Assembly: GCF_013416525.1 (NCBI RefSeq)
Contig: NZ_JACCEM010000009.1
Span: forward strand, 1-64,000
Reading direction: 5' to 3'
Length of the DNA: 64,000 nt
From: Parapusillimonas granuli
Lineage (GTDB): Bacteria > Pseudomonadota > Gammaproteobacteria > Burkholderiales > Burkholderiaceae_B
Each line of letters starts with the position of its first letter. Position 1 is the stretch's first letter. Under the pieces are notes generated by a model. The model saw only the letters and a list, made by a program, of their open reading frames with translations. It did no database searches and was not told the DNA's origin. This document shows, piece by piece, positions 17,772-26,064 of the stretch. The position numbers were made by a program, and so were the translations under genes.

Positions 17772-17848
17772 GGCGCATTAGCTCAGTCGGTTAGAGCGAC
17801 GGAATCATAATCCGCAGGTCCCCTGTTCGAATCAGGGATGCGCCACCA
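17772..17848 (+). tRNA. tRNA with CAU anticodon (elongator Met, possibly Ile2)
   Basis: A 77-nt cloverleaf with encoded CCA: acceptor GGCGCAT/ATGCGCC, D arm AGCTCAGTCGGTTAGAGC, anticodon loop ATCATAA (CAU), and T arm CCCTGTTCGAATCAGGG. A CAU anticodon could be elongator tRNA-Met or a tRNA-Ile whose C34 is modified to lysidine; initiator tRNA is unlikely because the acceptor's first pair is G-C. Its 3' part is the insertion site of the neighbouring island. Confidence 0.93.
17804..17848 (+). repeat. Attachment-site copy 1 (3' part of the tRNA gene)
   Basis: These 45 bp, from the anticodon loop to CCA, are repeated perfectly at 27641-27685. The overlapping block 17811-17874 (tRNA end plus flank) is repeated at 29232-29295 with 62 of 64 matches. 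Integration therefore keeps the tRNA gene intact, as for P4-type integrases. Confidence 0.9.
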
Positions 17849-17859
17849 AGGAATATCAA

Positions 17860-17889
17860 GGGCTTAGCGATCACTCGCTAAGCCCTTTT
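17860..17889 (+). terminator. Rho-independent terminator after the tRNA
   Basis: A perfect 10-bp stem (GGGCTTAGCG with CGCTAAGCCC, 6-base loop) followed by TTTTC lies 12 bp after the tRNA. The first arm is part of the flank duplicated at 29,269-29,295. Confidence 0.8.
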
Positions 17890-18265
17890 CTGTTTCTTGA
17901 GCCCCTGTTTTGGCTTCGTGTCCGACTTGTGTCCGAAATTTCCGGCGGCGGATGCGAGACAAGTTGAGACGATCGGTGTTGCGACGACGCCTCGCCGGGC
18001 TGGTGGCGGCAGGCTCCTGTTGCTCTTCCTGGCTCCTGTATCCCTGAGGATTCCCTATCCACTCATTCAAGGCCGTCGGCGTCCAGCCGCATGCGCGACC
18101 GCCCAGGTTGACCGGGCGTGGGAAGCGCCCCTCTGATATGCGGCGATAGATGGTGGCGCGGCTGAGTGCAGTGATGCGTATTACATCGGCGATGCGATAG
18201 AACGCGGGCGCTACAGGGAAAGCAGCGTGTGCCGATCGCTTGGCGATTCCTTGCTCGTCGGACAT
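17864..18265 (-). CDS. AlpA-family excisionase/regulator
   Basis: 133 aa from the second ATG (18265), which has GGAG six bases upstream; the first ATG at 18271 abuts that site. The central part (FYRIADVIRITALSRATIYRRISEGRFPRPVNLGGRACGWTPTALNEWI) is a clear AlpA/excisionase winged-helix domain that binds DNA and, in P4-like elements, controls the integrase gene or excision. The long Arg-rich tail is unusual for AlpA (about 70 aa normally), and its last codons run into the tRNA terminator hairpin, so it may be a read-through extension. It lies at the left edge of the island. Confidence 0.82.
   Translation of the reverse strand: MSDEQGIAKRSAHAAFPVAPAFYRIADVIRITALSRATIYRRISEGRFPRPVNLGGRACGWTPTALNEWIGNPQGYRSQEEQQEPAATSPARRRRNTDRLNLSRIRRRKFRTQVGHEAKTGAQETEKGLASDR
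17917..17940 (+). repeat. Paired GTGTCC repeat, copy 1
   Basis: CGTGTCCGACTTGTGTCCGAAA holds two GTGTCC units 12 bp apart. Similar pairs occur at 27491-27515 and 29189-29215, each close to an attachment-site copy. They are candidates for integrase arm sites or a shared operator. Confidence 0.5.
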
Positions 18266-18637
18266 GGCCATCTCCGCAGTGGATTGATATGGCCTTAGGA
18301 TGCCTCAGATGGTCTCAGGACTAAACTTGTCAGGGCGTGGTGGAGCGTAGGTGACTTGTGGCAACTGAGCCATACAGGCCCGACGCATGAGTTTGTTGGC
18401 TTTTTGAGCTCTTCGCGCCACGAGCAGTGTGTCAGCCAGAAACTGGCGCGGAAACCAGCACGCTTGGATACAACGGATCGGGCAGCTTGCGACCCTGAAG
18501 AGACATACCTCGACAAGATCTCGTCCCCACAAGCTGCCCGTCTTTCGTAGCTCGGCCCCGAGGCGTTTGAAGCTACTATGCCAAAACAATCAGCACCGTA
18601 CTGGATGCTTTAAACCAGCTCAGCGTTTCCTCCGTTC
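18266..18637. other. Gap upstream of the helicase-nuclease gene
   Basis: About 370 bp between divergent genes. Several short open frames exist, none with recognisable content. Presumably it holds the promoters of the alpA-like gene and of the nuclease-helicase gene. Confidence 0.4.
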
Positions 18638-21016
18638 ATGGCTAGATTATTTCCAACACTCGATCACACGGAATTTCGCAGCCAAGGCGAATTCACCCTC
18701 TTTCAGGAACTGGCGGCACTCGACGATGGGTTCACCGTCATTCACTCGCTTCCTTGGCTGCGAGGCAGGACCAAGCGGGTGTACTCGCAAGAGCTGCAGA
18801 AGTACCTGCAGGTCTCCTTGGAAAAGAAGCACCTGTCCGGAGAAGTGGACTTCGTAATCCTGCATGCGGAACTGGGTATGCTTTGCATCGAGACGAAGTC
18901 GGGTCTGTACAAGCCTTCGGGTGTTCGATTCATTCACGAACGTGACGGATACGAAATCGATCCCCTGACTCAGGTCAAGGACAACACTTTCGTCCTCGCC
19001 GAGATGCTGCAGTCGTGGCAGATGAAGTGTCCGGTCGGCTACGCAGTACACTTTCCGGACTTCGATATCGAGAGCTCACAGATCGCCAGCGCGTACGTGC
19101 CGCTCGGCCGGCCGCTCCCCGACGGCATCCTGATCCTACAGAAGCATCGTCGGGACATACCTTCGCGCATCGTGCAACTGATGGCGCACTGGAAGACCGC
19201 ACTGAACTATGGCAGCCAGAACAACTTCAGTCGTGAAATCGATCAATTCCTCGACGCCGTCTGGCCGCGGGAAGCGCGGGAAGGCCATCTCGGACGCAAG
19301 ATCGTTGCTGACGGCGAGTTGTGGCTTCGATTAGACGACAAGCAAGCGAATCAAGTGACCTTGTGCCTCGACTCCGATCGGAGGCTGATCGCGGGTTTCT
19401 CGGGCAGCGGCAAGACGCTCATTGCGCGCTCCCTTGCCGAGCAGTTCGCGTCTCAGGACCTCAAGGTACTCTTCCTTCTGAAGAACCGTCAGATCACGCA
19501 GAAGGTGGCCGCTCAATTGAACCATCTCGACCAGGCGGTCACAGTTCAGACCTTCCATTCCTACTGTGAGTCCCTGGGCACACGGAACAGGGACAGCAGC
19601 TCTGGCGAGACCAACTATGACGAGCATTATCTGGCCCTGCGTGGGAAGGTAGATCGCCAGTACGCGGTGCTGATCGTCGATGAAGCCCAGGCGCTCAACG
19701 AGGCGGATCATTTGGCGCTGCACGACCATTTTTCGAATGCGCGCAAGTTCGTCTTTGCTGATGAGCTCCAGGTGCTTCCCGGTATCGAGAAGGGCAGCTT
19801 CTATCGATTCCTAGAGGACACCTACGGAGAGCGATTCTTCTATCTGGCGACGGTCTACCGGAATCCCGGAGGCATTACTCAGGCGATGGTGGAGATGCGA
19901 CCGCCACGGCATGAGGTGAACTGCCCTCGTCCGATCGCCAAGGAGGACTTGTCCAGAGGCATCAGTTGGGATGTTTCCAAGAGGATCCAGACCTTGACGG
20001 CGGAGCTCTCGAAGGCCGGTGTCATGAGGCAGGACATGATCGTGCTCAGTCAGTTCTCCTCGTCGCTTGAGGGGATTGATGTCTCACAATCCACAATCTC
20101 GGCGTATCGCGGCATGGAGAAGCCCGTCGTCATCGTCGTGGCGGGTATCGACATGGATGACACCACATTGGCTTGCGCTCTCGGGCGGGCAACCACGCGC
20201 GCTTACATTATCGTGCCCATCGAACTGATCACATGCCTGAGCCGCGTGAAGTCGGATTTCCTGCGCAAGGGCTTGGAGACGATCGATCTCGCATCGCTGC
20301 TCGAACAGGATGAACGTGATCCGGAACCACGAATCATCACCAACAGGGTGAAGAAATACGCAGGCTTAGTCGGAAGACACGAGATATTCGGTGAAGGATT
20401 CTCCTATGCAAGTCGATGGAGGCGATGGGTCTATGAAGGTGGAGCTAGATGGAGCAACCGTGGAGTTCAGCTCTGGGGCTGGTGGCTCTCACTAACGACA
20501 AGCCTTCCTATCTCCGGGATCGACCCTGAGCGTAACGAGCCGACCGGGTGCTATCTCCACCACTGCGTCGAATGCAACACCATGACACCGCATATGGCGT
20601 TTCGTACATGTTTGACTTGCCTGGCCGTACCATTGGACGAATCCAGGGCCACTGAGATCGTCCTGCAGGCGGCCGAATTTTGCATCGCGCGGTCAGGAAC
20701 GTGGGGGCAATCTCTGATTAAAGTGGCGGCATTGGTCGGTGATTTCCAATTTCCTCGCTCTAATGACGCTGTGCATGGGCAGACTGAAATGCCTGTCCTG
20801 TTCCTCGCCACTACGATCGTCGAGTTTCGGATGCGCCAAGGGGCGACAGTTGCCACCAAATCCCAGATGGAGCAGTGGCTGCGAGAGATGTTGGTGGCCA
20901 GCGATTTAGATGGCTCAATCGAGAGCCTTGCGGGCCGCACGATCAGTAGTCTCTGCGCCCAGAAGCTACTGCTGAGAATTGGCACTGGCCAATACCGCCT
21001 AACGGATCTTCAATAG
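18638..21016 (+). CDS. NERD-domain nuclease / SF1 helicase with zinc ribbon, candidate defence protein
   Basis: 792 aa, four parts. (1) Residues 10-150: NERD-type PD-(D/E)XK nuclease with GEF (E18), GEVDFVIL (D71) and IETKSG (E85-x-K87). (2) Residues 245-540: UvrD/DUF2075-like SF1 helicase with Walker A GFSGSGKT (253-260), Walker B VLIVDEAQ (344-351), YRNP (407-410), AYRGMEKPVVIVV and ALGRATTRA (514-522, motif VI). (3) Residues 638-661: a probable zinc ribbon with C638, C643-x2-C646 and C658-x2-C661. (4) A C-terminal winged-helix-like part (LAGRTISSLCAQKLLLRIGTGQYRL). All catalytic motifs look intact. Nuclease-helicase fusions on islands often act against phage or plasmid DNA; that role is inferred. 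It is a single-gene unit with no partner on the same strand. Its GC content is lower than the core genes around. Confidence 0.85.
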   Translation: MARLFPTLDHTEFRSQGEFTLFQELAALDDGFTVIHSLPWLRGRTKRVYSQELQKYLQVSLEKKHLSGEVDFVILHAELGMLCIETKSGLYKPSGVRFIHERDGYEIDPLTQVKDNTFVLAEMLQSWQMKCPVGYAVHFPDFDIESSQIASAYVPLGRPLPDGILILQKHRRDIPSRIVQLMAHWKTALNYGSQNNFSREIDQFLDAVWPREAREGHLGRKIVADGELWLRLDDKQANQVTLCLDSDRRLIAGFSGSGKTLIARSLAEQFASQDLKVLFLLKNRQITQKVAAQLNHLDQAVTVQTFHSYCESLGTRNRDSSSGETNYDEHYLALRGKVDRQYAVLIVDEAQALNEADHLALHDHFSNARKFVFADELQVLPGIEKGSFYRFLEDTYGERFFYLATVYRNPGGITQAMVEMRPPRHEVNCPRPIAKEDLSRGISWDVSKRIQTLTAELSKAGVMRQDMIVLSQFSSSLEGIDVSQSTISAYRGMEKPVVIVVAGIDMDDTTLACALGRATTRAYIIVPIELITCLSRVKSDFLRKGLETIDLASLLEQDERDPEPRIITNRVKKYAGLVGRHEIFGEGFSYASRWRRWVYEGGARWSNRGVQLWGWWLSLTTSLPISGIDPERNEPTGCYLHHCVECNTMTPHMAFRTCLTCLAVPLDESRATEIVLQAAEFCIARSGTWGQSLIKVAALVGDFQFPRSNDAVHGQTEMPVLFLATTIVEFRMRQGATVATKSQMEQWLREMLVASDLDGSIESLAGRTISSLCAQKLLLRIGTGQYRLTDLQ

Positions 21017-21304
21017 CCTCGAAAGCGGGGCTCCTTGAATCCCGACCTGTTTGTTCATATTGTGCGGTATCAAGCCTTCGACAGGTCCGCGTCCGTCAAC
21101 AGCAGTTGCCAGATCCCTTCGCCCATAGCGGCGAAAAAACCGTGTTGAGTAAGACCGGCGAGGCCACTGCGATGGTGCAGATTTCGGTTCGAATCTTCTG
21201 TAGCCTGAGTGTGGCGCGGAAGTGCCAACAAGCAGCCAATGGCGAGTGGCCGTTCTTGGCCGATATCCGTCATTGTAAGATTTCAACTAGGGTTTAGTAA
21301 CACC
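21017..21304. other. Short gap between the helicase gene and the conjugation remnant
   Basis: About 290 bp. A minus-strand frame at 21070-21273 (67 codons, containing ERPLAIGCLLALPRHTQATEDSN) has protein-like content but I recognise no family, so it is not called as a gene. It may be debris of the conjugative element. Confidence 0.35.
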
Positions 21305-21523
21305 TTACCGCGTTGGCCGTTTAAACCCTCGGTCCCCCGCCATGAACGCCTCCAGCATATGTGGAATCAGCATCACAGCATCGACTGCTTCACCATACGT
21401 CTGCGCATGTTGCTGCGCATAACGGTCGAGTTCCGCTTTCAGGCTGGCTGGACATGCGAAGGTTATTTTTACCGTTTGAGTCGTGGGCAGTGGACCTAAA
21501 CGCATTTTTTTGATGGTGCTCAT
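21305..21523 (-). CDS. DUF2274 family protein of a conjugative element
   Basis: 72 aa. The sequence (KMRLGPLPTTQTVKITFACPASLKAELDRYAQQHAQTYGE) resembles DUF2274, a small, possibly ribbon-helix-helix-like protein of unknown function that sits directly after trbI in Tn4371-like integrative conjugative elements. Its start overlaps the trbI stop by 4 bp, the same arrangement as here expected from an intact operon. With the rest of the transfer genes missing, it is a leftover. Confidence 0.8.
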   Translation of the reverse strand: MSTIKKMRLGPLPTTQTVKITFACPASLKAELDRYAQQHAQTYGEAVDAVMLIPHMLEAFMAGDRGFKRPTR

Positions 21524-22455
21524 TGCGAGACTCCCTTGTTGAAAAAAATCGGCTGGTAAGGTCGCAGCACCAGATCCCGATTCACGATGACGCGCACCGG
21601 CAGCCCGGGGCGGCTGGTCAAAGTCGGCTGAATGTTCATGTTGCGGCGGGTCATCTCTTGCCCCACCTGATTGATGCTGTCCTGGGCGCTGTCGCGTCCG
21701 GCGATGATGATGCGGTCGCCGTCCTGGCGGTTTTCTGGTGCAGCCAGTTCGGCCCCGACACCCAGCAGCGTGGTCAGCACGGCACCGCCGATGATGCGAT
21801 CCCAATGCCAGTCCACATCGTCCTCCAGACCGGCATAGCCTGCCGGGTCGGAGCCGACTAAGTTGGCCAGCATGAGCGACGAGGTATCGGGCAGGATGAT
21901 TCGGTTCCATACAACCTGCACCCGGCTTTGACCGTAACTCACCTGGCTGTTATAGCGGCCCAGGATGCGCGAGCCTTGCGGAATCAACAGATGTCTTCCG
22001 GTAGCAGAGTCGTAGACGGGCTCGGTGACGGTGCCGATCACATCGCCCGGTAGATCGGACTTGATGCCTGTGACCAGTGCGGCGGCGATGACCGTTCCGG
22101 CCATGACCTGATATGGCGAGGCGGGCATTTGCAGATTGCCGGAATTGCGGGTTTCCGTGGAACCCGATTGCAAGAAAGCCTCTTTCTGGTCTTGCCGGTT
22201 CTGTGCTGCGGTGGGGTCGGTGAGTTGCGCTGCCGTGGACGCCGGGCCTGCAGCCAGCGGGTCGAAGGCGACCAAGGAGTTATCCATACCCGGCGCGACA
22301 GGCATGGCCTGTGCGACCGTTGCCGTAGGCTGGCTGGACTGGCCCTGCCCGGTACGGAAGAATACCGATGATGCGGCGGCCGCGTCGGCTTCTTTGCGCC
22401 GCGCTTCCCGTTCGGCCGCGTCAGCGTCGATACCGGGCGGCGCGTAAGTGGCCAC
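21520..22455 (-). pseudogene. trbI: trbI, 5'-truncated conjugal transfer gene
   Basis: 311 codons of TrbI, the VirB10-like protein that spans the type IV secretion channel. The C-terminal barrel is present (VMAGTVIAAALVTGIKSDLPGDVIGTVTEPVYDSATGRHLLIPQGSRILGRYNSQ, then PENRQDGDRIII and VNRDLVLRPY). The N-terminal cytoplasmic and membrane part is absent. The frame begins at the edge of an IS3-family element, so the apparent GTG start is not original. DNA on the far side of the IS does not continue trbI, so a deletion accompanied the insertion. Confidence 0.88.
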
Positions 22456-22505
22456 TGAATCGAACCGGATTTTGAGGAGGCTCTAATTCTTGAGAGAATG
22501 GAGCC

Positions 22506-22832
22506 ATGAGCAATCAGAACAACAAGTTTTCCCCTGAAGTCCGTGAGCGCGCCGTGCGCTGGGTGCAGGAGCACCGTGACGAGTATCCCTCCCAGTGGGC
22601 GGCAGTTCAGTCCATCGCGCCGAAGATCGGCTGCTCGGTTTATACGCTGCTCAAGTGGGTGCAGCGTGCCGAGGTCGATAGCGGTGTACGTCCTGGCGTG
22701 AGCACCGAGCAGAGCGAACGCATCAAGGCGCTGGAGCGCGAGGTCAAGGAGCTGCGCCGGGCCAATGAGATTCTGAAGTCCGCGAGCGCTTTTTTCGCCC
22801 AGGCGGCGCTCGACCGCGACCTGAAGAAGTAA
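22506..22832 (+). CDS. IS3-family transposase OrfA
   Basis: 108 aa. The N-terminal helix-turn-helix ([44 protein letters not shown]) binds the element ends. A leucine-zipper-like segment follows ([27 protein letters not shown]). The run T-TTT-TTC at 22790-22796 is a -1 slippage site that would fuse OrfA to the OrfB frame to give the active transposase. Confidence 0.93.
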   Translation: MSNQNNKFSPEVRERAVRWVQEHRDEYPSQWAAVQSIAPKIGCSVYTLLKWVQRAEVDSGVRPGVSTEQSERIKALEREVKELRRANEILKSASAFFAQAALDRDLKK

Positions 22833-23743
22833 ACGCCTACATCGACCAGCATCGGGATCTGTATGGGGTCGAGCCGATCTGCAAGGTGTTGCAGGTCGCC
22901 TCGTCAGCGTACTGGCGCCACGCCGCACGATGCCGCAATCCAGAACGACGAAGCCAACGAGCCAAGAAGGATGAACGGCTCATGGTGCAGATCCAGCGAG
23001 TCTGGGAGCAGAACTTTCGGGTGTACGGCGCGCGCAAGGTCTGGAAGCAATTGAATCGGGAAGGCGTGACCGTGGCCCGCTGCACGGTCGAGCGCCTGAT
23101 GCGGCGCCTCGGCATTGAGGGAGTCCGGCGTGGTAAACGTGTGCGCACCACGGTGCCAGACGGCGCAGCAGCCTGCCCGAGGGATCTGGTGAAGCGGCAC
23201 TTTGAGGCCGAGCGTCCCAATCAACTGTGGGTAGCGGACTTCACCTACGTGTCGACCTGGCAGGGATGGCTGTATGTTGCCTTCGTCATTGATGCGTATG
23301 CCAAGCGTATCGTAGGCTGGCGCGCCGCCAGCAGCATGACGACCGACTTGGTGCTGGACGCGCTGGCGCAAGCCGTCTACGACCGCCGACCCACGGAGGC
23401 GGACGGGCTTGTTCATCATTCGGACCGCGGCGCCCAATACGTTTCCATCCGCTATTCCGAGCGGCTGAACGAAGCAGGGATCAACCCGTCAGTGGGCAGC
23501 ACCGGCAGCGCTTACGACAATGCCTTGGCCGAAACCCTCAACGGCCTGTACAAAACGGAGGTGATTCACCGACGAGCCCCCTGGAAGACCAAGGCTGCCG
23601 TAGAGCTGGCCACCCTAGAATGGGTCTCGTGGTTCAACCACCAACGCCTGCTCGGATCTATTGGCGACATACCGCCGGCAGAAGCTGAAGAGCGATACTA
23701 TCGACAACTTGCAGCACCCGCTGCGGAACCTGTTTCACTTTAA
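22796..23743 (+). CDS. IS3-family transposase OrfB (made by -1 frameshift)
   Basis: The frame entered by a -1 slip at 22790-22796 continues [20 protein letters not shown] and is open to 23743, so the fusion is intact. The rve-type catalytic domain has the DDE residues in [19 protein letters not shown] and [14 protein letters not shown]. The first start codon of the free OrfB frame is the GTG at 22886. The enzyme should be active by sequence. Confidence 0.92.
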   Translation, partial: RPGGARPRPEEVNAYIDQHRDLYGVEPICKVLQVASSAYWRHAARCRNPERRSQRAKKDERLMVQIQRVWEQNFRVYGARKVWKQLNREGVTVARCTVERLMRRLGIEGVRRGKRVRTTVPDGAAACPRDLVKRHFEAERPNQLWVADFTYVSTWQGWLYVAFVIDAYAKRIVGWRAASSMTTDLVLDALAQAVYDRRPTEADGLVHHSDRGAQYVSIRYSERLNEAGINPSVGSTGSAYDNALAETLNGLYKTEVIHRRAPWKTKAAVELATLEWVSWFNHQRLLGSIGDIPPAEAEERYYRQLAAPAAEPVSL

Positions 23744-23852
23744 CCAAACAGCCTCCGCAATTCCCGGGGTGATTCACGTGGCCCAGCTAGCTGGCGTTTC
23801 CTGGATAACCTTGATAGGTCCAAAATAGAGTCGCAACTGGTTGTCAGATGCG

Positions 23853-25151
23853 ATGAAGCGTCCTTTTCTAGAAACATATATGACCAAGCCTGCTGTTGAG
23901 TTCGAGGTATTCGATGACGAGTTCTGCCTCATCTACCGCCCACGCGACGGTACTAGTTGGGTTCACGACAGGTTCGCACGCGGCGAGGATTTAGTAGTGA
24001 AGGGAACGTTCCACCTCACCCTGCGAGATCTCGTGGAGGACGGTTCAGAGGGGGAAAATTCCGCCAGCGATGATGACAGCGTGTGGATAGGCGTCGACGA
24101 CGATCGATTGGTGTTTGCCATCGCGACGGGAGAAGGCGAATACTTCAGGTTCAAACCGGAAGTTCTCGAATTTAATACGCAAGTTCTACTGCATCGGGAT
24201 ACGCGACCTAACTGGAAATGGTTCAGTGCAGAGCGCAATGTGTCCATCTTACGCATTATGCAGAGCCTCGACCTTGAACGTATCGTCATCGGCGGTCCAG
24301 ACCCAGATGCTATCCCGATCAGCGAGTATGAACGACTGTTGCACCAATTTCCGACGCCGCACGAGCTGCGCCGCTATGTCCAGGCACGCGTCGGCACTGT
24401 GATTCGCCAGTACACAGAGCCGGCTGTTGATGCGGAAGCACTGCTAAATGCATATGTCAACAAACGCACTGCTGTGACCGTGCCGAACTTGGAGAACCCT
24501 TTTCGTCAGTTCGACATTGCCAAGTACGCCTTTGCTCTGGACCGGCTGCGGGCCATGCTGGCTAACGAGGCCGGGACGTCTGAAGCGCAGTGGCAATTAG
24601 AGATTGTGGAAATCATCCTGCTGCTGAATCCCAGGTACATCAAGGCATTCACCGAGGTCAGGCTTTTGGATACCGACAACTCCACCTGGCGCCGCATCGA
24701 CATCCTCTTGGTAGATGCATCTGGCAACGTTGACGTCATCGAGATCAAGAAGCCAATGGGCAAGCCCATCATGCTACCAGCGCGCTACCGCGACCACCAC
24801 CTGCCGATGCGCGACTTGGTTGGCGCGATGGGTCAGGTTACTCATTACCTAAGATATTTGAACCGGTGGGGACTGCGTGGCGAGGACTACTTGACCCAAT
24901 TGTTGGGAGCTGACTTGCCTGCGGGCTTCAGGATCCAGATAACCAACCCACTAGGCATTGTGATTATGGGGCGTTGTAACACGCTATCTGAGGTGCAAAG
25001 ACGTGAGTTTGAAGTGCTGCGCCGTGATTCCAAGGGTATCGTCGACATCATCACCTATGACGATCTGCTGGCGCGGCTTCAGGCGGTACTCGATCAATTG
25101 CGCATCGGCCCGGCCCTCAGTGCTGCGCCTGCAACACTGCAAGCCGAATAG
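23853..25151 (+). CDS. sduA: Shedu-type anti-phage nuclease (SduA, DUF4263)
   Basis: 432 aa from the ATG at 23853 (a TTG at 23841 would add four residues; neither has a strong ribosome site). The C-terminal half is the DUF4263 nuclease: SEAQWQLEIVEIILLLNPRYI, then RIDILLVDASGNVDVIEIKKP, giving the PD-(D/E)XK residues D283 and E297-x-K299, and later QVTHYLRYL. The N-terminal half is variable, as usual in Shedu, where it senses the invader. Shedu is a known single-gene phage defence. The gene is just right of the IS element and is intact. The phage trigger is unknown. Confidence 0.87.
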   Translation: MKRPFLETYMTKPAVEFEVFDDEFCLIYRPRDGTSWVHDRFARGEDLVVKGTFHLTLRDLVEDGSEGENSASDDDSVWIGVDDDRLVFAIATGEGEYFRFKPEVLEFNTQVLLHRDTRPNWKWFSAERNVSILRIMQSLDLERIVIGGPDPDAIPISEYERLLHQFPTPHELRRYVQARVGTVIRQYTEPAVDAEALLNAYVNKRTAVTVPNLENPFRQFDIAKYAFALDRLRAMLANEAGTSEAQWQLEIVEIILLLNPRYIKAFTEVRLLDTDNSTWRRIDILLVDASGNVDVIEIKKPMGKPIMLPARYRDHHLPMRDLVGAMGQVTHYLRYLNRWGLRGEDYLTQLLGADLPAGFRIQITNPLGIVIMGRCNTLSEVQRREFEVLRRDSKGIVDIITYDDLLARLQAVLDQLRIGPALSAAPATLQAE

Positions 25152-25400
25152 TCCATATTGAATGCGATGTGGCTCAGCCAGAGCCTCACCGACCCGCTGT
25201 GATTCGGTAATCAACTTTGGCGATCCTTGTCTGGCCACTATATGGTCCGCCAGTCTAGCAGACAGTCGGTCAGTCTTGACTCGCGATCTCTAAGCGAGTA
25301 TGCTTGACCTCAGATAGATGTACCGGGGCCTGCAAAGGTGTCTATCTGCCTCCTGGAAACAGGGTTCAGCCGTGCTGATATTGAAGAGCACCCGCGAAAC

Positions 25401-25430
25401 GAAGCGCCGCTATGCGGCGCTTCGCCTTTT
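25401..25430. terminator. Strong hairpin between convergent genes
   Basis: A perfect 10-bp stem GAAGCGCCGC / GCGGCGCTTC with loop TAT, followed by GCCTTTT, sits between the Shedu gene and the convergent unknown gene and could end both transcripts. The rest of 25152-25445 holds no gene I can support. Confidence 0.75.
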
Positions 25431-25445
25431 CCAGCGCCTATTCAG

Positions 25446-26036
25446 TTACCTACGATTGTGGCTGGGGTCGCGCAGCGGCTCTCCCCGGAATACCTTGGCC
25501 GCCATCACCTGAAAGCGAATCCTGCCCTTGCGGTCGTGCGGGACACCGGGACCAGGCGTGCCAAGCGCGCGAACGTAGGCGCTTTCCACCACCATACGCA
25601 GGGCATCCTTATCGTGCCGACGCAACCGAAAGTAGATTTCGTAGTCTACTTCCCGGCCTTGGTCGTCAATCGCCCGGATGACCAGCCAGTTTCCCTGCCC
25701 GGTGAAGTTGCAGAAGTGCCCATCCAGTGTTCGTACCAACGTCGGCAATGACAGCGACCAGCGGTAGCGGTCAAAGCAGAAAGCCCGTGCTACCTGCCGA
25801 TGATCGAGTATCCGTCGATCCTGCCCCAAGGCATCAAAATCAAGAGTTTCACCTTCCTTCGGGCCAAAAGATACGCAATGCGAAGTGAACTCAACTTCGA
25901 TGCGCAGTGTCAGGGCCGGGAAACGGGCTGTCGCGGCGATGGCGAGCTCGAAGGTCGGGCCACGCATATGCGAGAGATCGTAGCGCTGGCCGCTCACTTC
26001 GATGAAACCTTGGCTGATACAGCTCACCCACTTCAT
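25446..26036 (-). CDS. Uncharacterised island protein next to the integrase
   Basis: 196 aa, soluble, no signal or membrane segment. Family not recognised. It has an alternating beta-rich pattern (FELAIAATARFPALTLRIEVEF, NWLVIRAIDDQGREVDYEIYFRLRR) and ends in a basic, Arg-rich tail. It starts 28 bp downstream of the integrase stop on the same strand, so both may share a transcript; it could be an integrase accessory or a cargo gene. Function not assigned. Confidence 0.7.
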   Translation of the reverse strand: MKWVSCISQGFIEVSGQRYDLSHMRGPTFELAIAATARFPALTLRIEVEFTSHCVSFGPKEGETLDFDALGQDRRILDHRQVARAFCFDRYRWSLSLPTLVRTLDGHFCNFTGQGNWLVIRAIDDQGREVDYEIYFRLRRHDKDALRMVVESAYVRALGTPGPGVPHDRKGRIRFQVMAAKVFRGEPLRDPSHNRR

Positions 26037-26064
26037 GACACGACCGCCCAGTTACCCACAAGCA

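Larger units (their letters stand above)
22456..23776 (+). mobile_element. Complete IS3-family insertion sequence (1,321 bp)
   Basis: Terminal inverted repeats begin TGAATC at 22456 and end GATTCA at 23776; the outer 27 bp match at 20 positions (both share CCGG and the inner GGAGGCT). Inside are orfA and orfB in the usual -1 arrangement. The flanking bases are CAC on the left and CGT on the right, so there is no target duplication, pointing to deletion or recombination next to the element. Confidence 0.9.
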
